A DNA stretch of 64,000 nt. Source: Kaistella palustris DSM 21579. Its GTDB lineage: Bacteria; Bacteroidota; Bacteroidia; Flavobacteriales; Weeksellaceae. Location: assembly GCF_000422265.1 (NCBI RefSeq), contig NZ_KE383812.1, positions 124,001 through 188,000 on the forward strand, in the 5' to 3' direction. The notes under the pieces were generated by a model. It did no database searches. It was not told the origin of the DNA and worked only from the letters and a program-made list of their open reading frames with translations. Below are positions 52,034 to 60,642 of the stretch, piece by piece (position 1 is the first letter of the stretch; every line of letters begins with the position of its first letter). The position numbers were made by a program, and so were the translations under genes.

Positions 52034-54575
52034 ATGCCGAATTCCGGCTGGCATTAATGTTTCCGAAAAGTGAGCGCATCACGAGTTTTTCGTACGCCTC
52101 CCGGTTGCCTTCTTCTTTCTGGATTTTAATTAAAGCAAACTGCTGTATCGTGAGCAGCGGCAACACAATTTTCTCGCGGATCTGCACCGATTTCTGAGAA
52201 AGCGGCTCCTCTTCCATAAGTACTTTAAAACCTGTAAGCTCAAGCATCATGGTTTTTGAGAGTTCGTATTCCTCAAAAATGACCGTCCAGAATTCACCGA
52301 ACTTCGGGTTGTTGCGCATGTACGAGGTGAGCGGGAAGTAAGATTTGTTCATGCTCATCATTGAATTAAGCACCAACGTTTTAAAGAAATCCGAACCCCT
52401 GTAAAGGTCTACCGCCTCCTGAAAACGGCCTTGGTCTTTCAGTGTCTTCAACGCAAATCCGAACCCGAAAAAGCCCGGCACATTCTGCTTGAGCTGACTC
52501 CAGGAACCTACAAAAGGTATGGCGCGCAGATCTTCGAACCGCAGTTCACCGCCGGCACCCCGCTTGGTGGGGCGGCTGCCGATATTGGTTTTGCCGTAAT
52601 ATTCCAGCGTGCTCATTTCCTGCAGATACGGTACAAACCGCGGATGAGCTTTCAGCGCTGCGTATTTTTTGTAACTGATTTCTGCAAGTTCACCCATCAG
52701 CTTTCTTTCAGTTTCGGTAAGGTCTTTTTTTGAATTTTTGAAAACGGAATTCTCAATGCCGGCGGTGAGCAACTGTTCAAAATTATACTTGGCCTGGTCC
52801 TTATTTCCAAAAACGCTGGTGATGGTTTGCCCCTGAATGGTGATTTCGATTTTGTGGTTGGCGATGGTCTTCCCCTGCGAGGCGTAGAAATCGTGTGTCT
52901 TGCCGCCACCGCGCGCCGGCGGTCCACCGCGGCCATCAAAAAAAACAACTTTGATGTTATGTTCATCCGACACCTTTGTTAAGCGTTCTTTCGTTTCATA
53001 AATTTCCCAGTTTGCTTTCAGATATCCGCCGTCCTTGGTGCCGTCGGAAAATCCCAGCATGATGGTTTGTGTCTTACCGCGTTTTTCAAGATGCTTACGG
53101 TAAACCGGCAGCTCATAAAGTTTTTTCATCACTTCCCCAGCTTCGTCCAGGCCTTCCATGGTTTCAAATAACGGTACGATATCGATATTGATGTCTTCCT
53201 CTTTATAACCACACATTTTAAAAAGTGCAAAAACATACAGCACGTCCTGCACTTGTGTGGAGTTTGAAATGATATAACGGCTCAATCCGCGCTCACCGTT
53301 TTTCTGCTGTATATTTTTTACATTGCTGATATTTTCGAGTGTATCTCTTGTAATTCCTTCAAAATCTGCGGGATCTAAAACCAGCCTATTTTCCAGAAAC
53401 CACGCGAGCTGCTCTTCGGAAGAAGTATTGCCCAGAGCTTTACCGGATTTTTTTTCAAAGATTTCATTCGTCACCTGCTGATGGACTTTACTGTCCTGGC
53501 GCAGATCAAGAGTCGCAAAATGCGTCCCAAAAATCCGGACGCGGTCGCGGAATTCCTCCAAAAGACTCAGGAATAACCCGTTATGCTGTTCTACGATAAT
53601 TTTTTCGGCTTCATCAAGATGTGTGATGATCCGGGCTGAAGTGATATCAGCATCTGCCACAAAAATCGCGGCATAAAGCTCATGGCTCAGCGTTTCTAAA
53701 ATTTCGGACACACCGCGGAAACTCAGTCGTCTTCTTAGGTTTTTCAGGTGTTCATAGTAGGACTTTAAAATAGAAGAATGAAGTTCGGCAGCCACCTTCC
53801 GGGTAATTTCAGCGGTGACGAACGGATTACCGTCGCGGTCACCACCCGGCCAGAAACCCAGTTGGATCATATCAGCTGCCGGATGAAATTTCTGAGTACC
53901 AAAAGAACTTTTGATCTTTTTATAAAGTTCACCTATTGTGTCATAGTATACATAACGCAAATAAAAAATAATGCTCATGGCTTCATCCAGCGGCGTGGGT
54001 TTTTCTTTATTTACAAATGGCGTTTTGCCGAGCTGCTGAAGCAGCATGTCGATTTCCGTAACAGAATCTTTCATGATCGCGGTGCGCAGATCGTGCAGGA
54101 TCCGTTGAACAGCGTTGGGGTAAAACTGGGTGGGATGCGCCGTGAAAACCACTTTAATACCAAAATCCGCCATCTTTTCGCGCGTAGCCTGAAGCTGGTG
54201 TTCCTGTGAAGCACGCTCATGGAGCTGCAAAACTGTGCCCGCATCGTTTTCTGAATGCAAACCCGGGAAAGCCGCATCTTCGATACTGTCGAAAAGCACC
54301 ACCTGGCGCTCGATGTACTGTATGATCTTGAAAAGAAGTTCTGTGCGCTGCGCCTCATTTTCAAGTTCGGTGTGCTTCGCGAAGAATTCCTCCATGATCG
54401 TTTCGGGACTTTTCCCTTCTTCATAACCGGCCTTGCTCTCTTCGTATAAAAAAGGCAGCAACATACCGATGTTACTCATTTTATCGTAAGGCAGACTCAT
54501 AAAAAGTGAATTATAAATCTGGAATTTATTTTCCACCAGCTGCCGGAATTTTTCTGTTTTTTCTTCGTTTTGCAT
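52032..54575 (-). CDS. ppc: phosphoenolpyruvate carboxylase
   Basis: An 847-residue PEPC. Catalytic signatures are VVFTAHPTQFYPNAVQ with the essential histidine, GFSDGTKDGGYLKANW, and FFDGRGGPPARGGGKTHDF. It fixes bicarbonate onto phosphoenolpyruvate to give oxaloacetate, replenishing the citric-acid cycle. I use the ATG at 54575. A TTG one codon earlier is also open. The C-terminus reads RNSA where the usual ending is RNTG. The last residues help form the active site, so this may be worth checking. Confidence 0.95.
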   Translation of the reverse strand: MQNEEKTEKFRQLVENKFQIYNSLFMSLPYDKMSNIGMLLPFLYEESKAGYEEGKSPETIMEEFFAKHTELENEAQRTELLFKIIQYIERQVVLFDSIEDAAFPGLHSENDAGTVLQLHERASQEHQLQATREKMADFGIKVVFTAHPTQFYPNAVQRILHDLRTAIMKDSVTEIDMLLQQLGKTPFVNKEKPTPLDEAMSIIFYLRYVYYDTIGELYKKIKSSFGTQKFHPAADMIQLGFWPGGDRDGNPFVTAEITRKVAAELHSSILKSYYEHLKNLRRRLSFRGVSEILETLSHELYAAIFVADADITSARIITHLDEAEKIIVEQHNGLFLSLLEEFRDRVRIFGTHFATLDLRQDSKVHQQVTNEIFEKKSGKALGNTSSEEQLAWFLENRLVLDPADFEGITRDTLENISNVKNIQQKNGERGLSRYIISNSTQVQDVLYVFALFKMCGYKEEDINIDIVPLFETMEGLDEAGEVMKKLYELPVYRKHLEKRGKTQTIMLGFSDGTKDGGYLKANWEIYETKERLTKVSDEHNIKVVFFDGRGGPPARGGGKTHDFYASQGKTIANHKIEITIQGQTITSVFGNKDQAKYNFEQLLTAGIENSVFKNSKKDLTETERKLMGELAEISYKKYAALKAHPRFVPYLQEMSTLEYYGKTNIGSRPTKRGAGGELRFEDLRAIPFVGSWSQLKQNVPGFFGFGFALKTLKDQGRFQEAVDLYRGSDFFKTLVLNSMMSMNKSYFPLTSYMRNNPKFGEFWTVIFEEYELSKTMMLELTGFKVLMEEEPLSQKSVQIREKIVLPLLTIQQFALIKIQKEEGNREAYEKLVMRSLFGNINASRNSA

Positions 54576-54661
54576 CAAACAAATTTAGACTATTTAAATT
54601 TTTATGTGAATGAATTTTCTTACTTTTAAAACAGATTACCGCGGGCAATCTACCGTTTAAG

Positions 54662-55996
54662 ATGAAATTATTTAAAGTTCTAACCTTTTTTCTCTGTATT
54701 GGTATTTTTGGGCAGGATGGCTTTAAGATTTCCCACCCGGCAAAAACCGTGATTCCTTTCCAGCTCATCAATAACCTTATTTTTGTGCCGGTTAATATAA
54801 ATGGTGTGGATTTAACCTTTCTGCTGGATTCGGGAGTGAATGAAACGCTGCTCTTCAGTCTGGAAGACAAAGAAATCAACTTCAATGACATTGCAAAAAT
54901 AAAATTTTCGGGTCTTGGCGAAAACAGAGATGTGGAAGGTTTGCGGTCGGATAATAACATCATCAGAATTGGAAAAGATTTTAAGGATTTAAAGCAAACC
55001 GTATTTATTATTCTTGATGAAAGCATTAATTTCTCTTCGCACGTGGGAATTCCTGTAAATGGGATCATTGGTTTTCAGTTCTTCGAAAATCATCCTGTTC
55101 AGATTGACTATATCTCTAAAAAAATTACCGTTTTCAATGATGAAAAGCGCTTCCGGCAACGCCTCAAACGGTTTACGCCCTTCCCAATCACGCTGGAGGC
55201 AAACAAACCTTATCTCCAGGCGGGCATTGAACTTACTGATCACAAAGCAGATTCCAAAATGCTTCTGGATTTGGGAAACAGTGATGCGGTCTGGCTTTTC
55301 CCAAAACTGATCAAAGATTTTGTGTACAACCGCCCAAACATCGATGATTATTTGGGCCAGGGATTTAACGGTGATATCTTCGGGAAACGCAGCCGCATTC
55401 ATCAGCTTTATATTGGCGATTTTGTTTTCGATAAACCACTTGCTGCTATGCCCGATGAATATTCACTACAAAATCTTCGGCTGGTTCCGGACCGGAAAGG
55501 TTCGGTAGGCAACGAAATTCTGCGCCGCTTCACCATAATTTTCAATTACCCTGAAAAAACACTTTACCTAAAAAAAAACAAAGACTTTGATGATCCTTTT
55601 CTGATCAACAAAAGCGGTCTGGATATTCAGCATGACGGCATGACTTGGGAAAAAGATATCGTGCGTGTGGAAACCACGCCCAGGCAAACAGAAACTGCGG
55701 GCGAACCTGTTTATGCTGCAGAACAGAGTTTTAAATATAATTTTATCCTAAAACCGCAGTATTCCATCGCAGGCTGTCGGAAAGATTCGCCGTGTTTTAC
55801 GGCCGGCATAAGGAAAGGTGACCGCATCATTAAAATCAACAGAAAAAAAGCCGGCGAATATACTTTACAGAAAATCACCGATCTGCTGAAGCAGCCTGAT
55901 GGCACCAAAGTTACCTTCGAAATTGAACGTGACGGCAAGACTTCAATCTTTGTGCTTACCCTTATAGATCCCATACCTTACCGAAATGGAAATTAA
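54662..55996 (+). CDS. exported retropepsin-like aspartic protease with PDZ domain
   Basis: A 444-residue exported protein with signal peptide MKLFKVLTFFLCIGIFGQ. The first retropepsin-like half has the active-site triplet DSG (56-58, FLLDSGVNE). The second half has DLGNSD near residue 202, which may provide the second aspartate. A PDZ domain follows (RKDSPCFTAGIRKGDRIIKI to the end). This is a known domain order in Bacteroidota. The targets are unknown. The end overlaps the next gene by 11 nt. Confidence 0.85.
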   Translation: MKLFKVLTFFLCIGIFGQDGFKISHPAKTVIPFQLINNLIFVPVNINGVDLTFLLDSGVNETLLFSLEDKEINFNDIAKIKFSGLGENRDVEGLRSDNNIIRIGKDFKDLKQTVFIILDESINFSSHVGIPVNGIIGFQFFENHPVQIDYISKKITVFNDEKRFRQRLKRFTPFPITLEANKPYLQAGIELTDHKADSKMLLDLGNSDAVWLFPKLIKDFVYNRPNIDDYLGQGFNGDIFGKRSRIHQLYIGDFVFDKPLAAMPDEYSLQNLRLVPDRKGSVGNEILRRFTIIFNYPEKTLYLKKNKDFDDPFLINKSGLDIQHDGMTWEKDIVRVETTPRQTETAGEPVYAAEQSFKYNFILKPQYSIAGCRKDSPCFTAGIRKGDRIIKINRKKAGEYTLQKITDLLKQPDGTKVTFEIERDGKTSIFVLTLIDPIPYRNGN

Positions 55997-56546
55997 AGAA
56001 ACCCTGTTGGATTCGGTGAGGTCGCGACCAAGATTTAAAATTTACAGCAACCTGAGCCGTGAAAAATACACACAGTTGCTCAAGGATTTTTTAACTGAAA
56101 AGAATCATTCCTACACCGGAAATATAAATTCCGAAACTGCACTGATCCGTGTAAAAAATAACAATACACAGTTCTGGAAACCCTGCCTGGCATTGCGCAC
56201 GGAAACCGAAGGAAACAAAACGGTACTTCGCGGCGTTTTTGGTCCTACTTCCGCGGTGTGGACATTCTTTATGTTTCTATATTTTATTCTGGCAATTTGT
56301 TGGATGGTGTGCATTACCCTTTGGTACGTGGAAAAACAGATCAAAAGCAGCGATTTCCCGTGGGCACTTACCGGTTCCTTCATTGTACTTTTTCTACTCG
56401 CCATAACTTATGCCGCCTCACAGGTAGGCAAAATCCGGGCGAAGAGCGAAATGCAGAAACTTCGGGACTTTGCAGAGGAATCCCTGCGAACTTTTGAAAA
56501 AAATCAGGCTGCGGGATTTTCCGAAGTTTCCGACGAGGCGAGCTGA
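55986..56546 (+). CDS. hypothetical protein with two membrane helices
   Basis: A 186-residue protein with a soluble N-terminal part of about 90 residues, two membrane helices (about 91-113 and 127-146) and a helical cytoplasmic tail. I recognise no family. It overlaps the protease-PDZ gene by 11 nt and is probably translated with it. Its last 43 nt overlap the end of the convergent L,D-transpeptidase gene. Confidence 0.7.
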   Translation: MEIKETLLDSVRSRPRFKIYSNLSREKYTQLLKDFLTEKNHSYTGNINSETALIRVKNNNTQFWKPCLALRTETEGNKTVLRGVFGPTSAVWTFFMFLYFILAICWMVCITLWYVEKQIKSSDFPWALTGSFIVLFLLAITYAASQVGKIRAKSEMQKLRDFAEESLRTFEKNQAAGFSEVSDEAS

Positions 56547-57475
56547 GACTTTACTTTATCAGTTTTCGCCTGTTCCTCCAGAATTTTATCGAGATGCGGT
56601 TTAATGATCTGCTCAAATTCGGGCAGCGCAATGTCGTTGGCTTTCGAATCCTTCAGCAGATTTAGCCACGGTTTTCTGCCGCCCCACGGATAGTCGCCGT
56701 ATACGATCACCGGCGTTCCGTTGGCCTTTACCGTTGCACCACCTTTATTCAGTGTCCACTGATCTGCCCAGTTATAAAGAAATTTAGCATCATCCTGCAG
56801 AAGCCTTAAACATGAGTGCGACGCGGGGAAACCCGGCAGATCATATTCGTGCCAGCCAATCCCCAAACTGTTGTGAATATTGAAATTGTAGGGCAATTTC
56901 CAGTCGCTGTCGACAGTGGAGATCGCCAGTTCTTTTTTCCAGTTGGCGAACATGAGACCACGTTTTGTCTGCGCACTTTTTTTACCCAGACTTGTCGGAC
57001 CCCACTTCACGAGTTTTCCCTGTTCATACAGCGCATACGCCTGCACAGGATAAGAAAAGAAGGCAATTTTGTGCACGTCTTTCAGCATATCTACATTTCG
57101 CGGAAATGGCGCATAAATCGCTAAAGTTTCATCGAATTTATCGGGAACGGCAAGCGTATCGGCACGCCATTTATTTTTGGTATCCAGCCGGTTAAGTGCA
57201 AGGATTACCGCACGCTGAGCGGCAGTGTAATTTTTATTAAAAGCTGTCGTCGCCGAATCTTTCTTCTTCTTTGGAAAAACAAATGGTGTATAGGTGACTT
57301 TTTGCTTTTCAAGTTCTGCCTGAACTGCAGAATCCTTTTTGGCAGCCGACACCGAATCTTTTCGTGCCTGGATCTGCGCATCTTGTTGCGACTGTACCTC
57401 ATCTTTTTTACATTGAAGGATAACAGTAAGCGAAATAAAAGCAAAAGATAATTTAAGAACTGAAAATTTCTTCAT
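56504..57475 (-). CDS. L,D-transpeptidase (YkuD family)
   Basis: A 323-residue exported protein. A hydrophobic signal ends in a lipobox-like ILQC (Cys22), though Gln before the Cys is unusual. A charged, repeat-like region of K/D/S follows, then the YkuD domain. The catalytic motif reads FPASHSCLRL, with Cys in the place of SHGCxR and Ser replacing Gly. An upstream His is in IGWHEYDLP. It should form 3-3 peptidoglycan cross-links or attach proteins. I start it at ATG 57475. An ATG 12 nt earlier is possible. Confidence 0.87.
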   Translation of the reverse strand: MKKFSVLKLSFAFISLTVILQCKKDEVQSQQDAQIQARKDSVSAAKKDSAVQAELEKQKVTYTPFVFPKKKKDSATTAFNKNYTAAQRAVILALNRLDTKNKWRADTLAVPDKFDETLAIYAPFPRNVDMLKDVHKIAFFSYPVQAYALYEQGKLVKWGPTSLGKKSAQTKRGLMFANWKKELAISTVDSDWKLPYNFNIHNSLGIGWHEYDLPGFPASHSCLRLLQDDAKFLYNWADQWTLNKGGATVKANGTPVIVYGDYPWGGRKPWLNLLKDSKANDIALPEFEQIIKPHLDKILEEQAKTDKVKSQLASSETSENPAA

Positions 57476-57567
57476 TTTTAAGAACATGGATATAATTTGC
57501 GTACAGTTTGCAAGAATAATACCATTGGTCCGCAGATGTGGCTGTTAAAGGAAAGTTTGACTTTAGA

Positions 57568-57939
57568 TTATTCCGCAGATTCTTCCTGCGACTTCATCTG
57601 CCTTTCTACAATTTCGTGGTGGCGCTTATGTTTGATTTCCCTGCGCAGTCTGAGGTCATGAAAATGCTGATGCAGTGTATTCACGAAGATCAAAATCAGT
57701 ATCACGCTCAGAAACATATAGAAAATATTAAAGACTTTGCCCCAGTCAGACTTTGGATAGATCTCTGTATTTCCGGTCGTTACCATGGTTGAGACCGCGT
57801 AATTCACACAGTCGATCCACCGCCAGCCTTCCAGAAAACGGTAGCCGAGGATTCCCACAAGTAAGACACCAACCGTCGTGAGCGTGAGGTTACGGTATCG
57901 TTGTTCTCTGAAAAAAGCACGGAAAGCAGAATACAGCAT
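57568..57939 (-). CDS. ion-channel (Ion_trans_2-like) protein with non-canonical filter
   Basis: A 123-residue membrane protein with two helices around a pore loop, the layout of two-helix K+ channel subunits (WRWIDCVNYAVSTM, then VFNIFYMFLSVILILIFVNTL). At the filter position it reads T-T-G-N-T-E instead of T-V-G-Y-G-D, so it may not be K+-selective. The C-terminal tail is charged and may form a coiled coil. It is alone on the - strand, divergent from the next gene. Confidence 0.75.
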   Translation of the reverse strand: MLYSAFRAFFREQRYRNLTLTTVGVLLVGILGYRFLEGWRWIDCVNYAVSTMVTTGNTEIYPKSDWGKVFNIFYMFLSVILILIFVNTLHQHFHDLRLRREIKHKRHHEIVERQMKSQEESAE

Positions 57940-58111
57940 TTTATTTTTTTATAGAATAAAAGTAGTGTTTTTGAAAACATAAAGCGCAGAAACAGCGATA
58001 TTTTACTCTGTACCGCAGGAATGAAACTGTAATTTGCCGGGAATTTTTCCGAAACAGAAACTTTGAGATTCATCCAAAATACTATATTTTTAAGCGCTGT
58101 TAAAAAAAATT

Positions 58112-59197
58112 ATGTGGGAAATTTACCTGGGTGCAGTCGCATTTCTGACTGTCCTGACGCTCTTACCAAAAATACCAAGTTCATACTGGATCTTCCGGGT
58201 TGCTGACTTTGGTAAGATTCAGATTAATTTTTTAGCTGTGCTAACATTCCTGTCTGGCTTTTTTCTTTTTAAAAATGAATTCTGGTGGTACACGCAAATA
58301 GTGTTGGCACTGATCATCGTATTCCACAGCATAACATTAATTAAATATACGCGGTATTATCCTGTTAAAAAGTTCGCACATTCACCTGAAAGTTCCTCTA
58401 AAAACATTAAGATCATATCTGCAAATATTTATCAGTTTAATGAAGATTACGGGAGGTTTATCGCACTTATCCGCAAATGCAGTCCCGACATTGTCCTCAC
58501 CATGGAAAGCAACAGCGCCTGGGAAAAAGCGCTGGCAGCCCTGGAAAAAGAATATCCTTTTCAACATAAAGTTCCGCTGGAAAATACGTACGGCATGCAT
58601 TTCTATTCTAAACTGAAGATCGAAAAAGCACAGACCCACTTCTTTGTAGCGCCGGATATTCCGAGTATTGAGATAGATCTGAAAACTACAGATGGTTACC
58701 GTTTTGTGTTTTTCGGTATTCATCCGCCGCCGCCAAGTCCGACAGAAGAAAAAACCTCGAAAGAAAGAGACGGTGATCTGCTAAGCGTAGCCAAAAGAGT
58801 GAAACAAATTCATAAACCTGTGCTTGTGACTGGTGATTTCAATAACGTTGCCTGGTCAAAATCTTCAAGACTTTTCCGAAAGGTGAGCCACCTGATCGAC
58901 CCACGGGTGGGAAAAGCTTTTGTCTCCACTTTTCATGCAAAATACAGACTTTTCCGATTTCCTATCGACCTTATGTTTCACAGCGAAGATGTTTTCATAG
59001 TAGAGTTAAAGACACTGGAAAATTTCGGTTCCGACCATTTGCCGGTATACTGTGAGTTTTTTATCGATTTGAAGAATACGCAACAGACAGAACTTATAGA
59101 AACTGCTGATACCGAAGAAATCGCCGAAGCGGAAGAAATGATTGCGGCCGGAATCGAAGAAGTAGGTGAGCGACCGGCTGTAGCCGTGGAAAGCTAA
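58112..59197 (+). CDS. membrane-anchored endonuclease/exonuclease/phosphatase-family protein
   Basis: A 361-residue protein with three N-terminal helices, then an EEP domain starting KIISANIYQFNEDY. Catalytic parts are DIVLTMESNS (Glu), FFGIHPPPPS (His), VTGDFNNVAWS (Asp/Asn) and FGSDHLPVYCEF (Asp-His). The fold hydrolyses phosphodiesters in DNA, phosphoinositides or other substrates. This periplasm-facing form has no known substrate. The tail is rich in Glu and Ala. Its TAA directly abuts the glgA stop. Confidence 0.85.
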   Translation: MWEIYLGAVAFLTVLTLLPKIPSSYWIFRVADFGKIQINFLAVLTFLSGFFLFKNEFWWYTQIVLALIIVFHSITLIKYTRYYPVKKFAHSPESSSKNIKIISANIYQFNEDYGRFIALIRKCSPDIVLTMESNSAWEKALAALEKEYPFQHKVPLENTYGMHFYSKLKIEKAQTHFFVAPDIPSIEIDLKTTDGYRFVFFGIHPPPPSPTEEKTSKERDGDLLSVAKRVKQIHKPVLVTGDFNNVAWSKSSRLFRKVSHLIDPRVGKAFVSTFHAKYRLFRFPIDLMFHSEDVFIVELKTLENFGSDHLPVYCEFFIDLKNTQQTELIETADTEEIAEAEEMIAAGIEEVGERPAVAVES

Positions 59198-60604
59198 CTA
59201 TCTTCGGTACATCTGCAGATATTTGAACGCAGAGTTTTCCCACGAAAAATCGAAATTCATATTTGAAATCACAAGTTGATCCATGAGTTCCCGGTGATGG
59301 TAAATGTGCACCGCTCTGTGCATGGCATTCACGGTGTCATCTGCCGTTGCGGCACCAAAATTGAGTCCGCTGCCGCCGGTGGAAATATCTTCTACCGTAT
59401 CGCGCAAACCACCAATATAGCGTACAACAGGTACAGTTCCATACCTCATTGCATACATTTGATTAAGGCCACAGGGCTCCACCCGCGAAGGCATCAGAAG
59501 AAAATCAGATGAGGCGTAAATTTTGTGCGACAGGTATTCCTTATAACCCAGATCCAGCGCAAAGTTCGAATATATGGCACTCAGTTCCCGCAGTCGGTTT
59601 TCAATCACCGGATCACCGGAACCTAAAATGATAATATTTAATGCGCCGTGAGTTTGGTGTATGCTTTTTTCTACAATATCCGGGAGTAAATCTGCGCCTT
59701 TTTCGCCGGCAAACCTGCCTATAAAACTGAATAGCGGCAGATCCGGATTCAAACCGTATTCTTCGCAAAGTGCTTTCTTATTTTTCCACTTTCCGGTAAA
59801 GACGTCATTCCTATCAAAGTTAAAATCAAGGAAAGCATCGGTTTTTGGATCCCAGACTTCAGTGTCGATACCGTTGATAATGCCGTACGCTTTGGAACCT
59901 TCCTGACGGACCAAACTTTCGAGGCCGCGGAAACTTTCGAAAAGTTCCTGCATATATCCGTTAGAAACCGCATTGAAAGCGTGGCAACATTTGATCATTG
60001 CAGCAAGCGGATTGATGAAGCCATCCCAATCCAGCAAACCCCAGTTTTCGCTCCTGTACCACGGGAAATACATTGCCATGTCCCAGCTCATCTGTCCCTG
60101 ATATTCACCGTTGTGAATTGTACCGACGGTTTTAAGGCCTTTCAGAAAACCAAACTCGGGGCAGTTTTCAATCATGAAAGGCACCAGACCGGTGTGATAG
60201 TCGTGACAGTGCAACACATCGGGGCGGATTTTCATTGCCGACAGCCAGTGCAGAACACCATGCTGAAAAGCCAGGAACTGTTGGCTTTCATCCCAGTAAC
60301 CATAAGGATTATCGCGGTCGAGAAGGCCGGGAACCTTGATGAGATACAAATCAAAACCTAAAGTTTTACCACGCTCCTTCAAAACCTGAACCCGGAATTC
60401 ATGTATATTCTGATGAATAAAACCATCGAAAACAGTTTCGAAACTGTGGTCGTGTACGAAAGGTTTGTTGTACCACGGCATAACGACTGAAGCTTCCACG
60501 CCTTCGATCTTATTTAAATATTTCGGTAATGCACCCACTACATCAGCCAAACCACCAACTTTAGCTACCGGATAACATTCCATAGAAAGATTAAATATTT
60601 TCAT
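59198..60604 (-). CDS. glgA: glycogen synthase
   Basis: A 468-residue GT5 glycogen/starch synthase: KVGGLADVVGALP (14-26) binds ADP-glucose, and SRVEPCGLNQMYAMRYGTVPVV is the C-terminal donor loop with catalytic Glu. It extends alpha-1,4 glucan chains from ADP-glucose. It follows glgB by 38 nt and completes a glgB-glgA operon. No glgC is in the window, so ADP-glucose must be made by a gene elsewhere. Confidence 0.94.
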   Translation of the reverse strand: MKIFNLSMECYPVAKVGGLADVVGALPKYLNKIEGVEASVVMPWYNKPFVHDHSFETVFDGFIHQNIHEFRVQVLKERGKTLGFDLYLIKVPGLLDRDNPYGYWDESQQFLAFQHGVLHWLSAMKIRPDVLHCHDYHTGLVPFMIENCPEFGFLKGLKTVGTIHNGEYQGQMSWDMAMYFPWYRSENWGLLDWDGFINPLAAMIKCCHAFNAVSNGYMQELFESFRGLESLVRQEGSKAYGIINGIDTEVWDPKTDAFLDFNFDRNDVFTGKWKNKKALCEEYGLNPDLPLFSFIGRFAGEKGADLLPDIVEKSIHQTHGALNIIILGSGDPVIENRLRELSAIYSNFALDLGYKEYLSHKIYASSDFLLMPSRVEPCGLNQMYAMRYGTVPVVRYIGGLRDTVEDISTGGSGLNFGAATADDTVNAMHRAVHIYHHRELMDQLVISNMNFDFSWENSAFKYLQMYRR

Positions 60605-60642
60605 AAATTATTTTTAAAGTTGAACTTTAAAACCGTGAATCT

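Noticed and set aside
53778-54209. 143-codon + strand frame
   Set aside because: Antisense to the N-terminal half of ppc.
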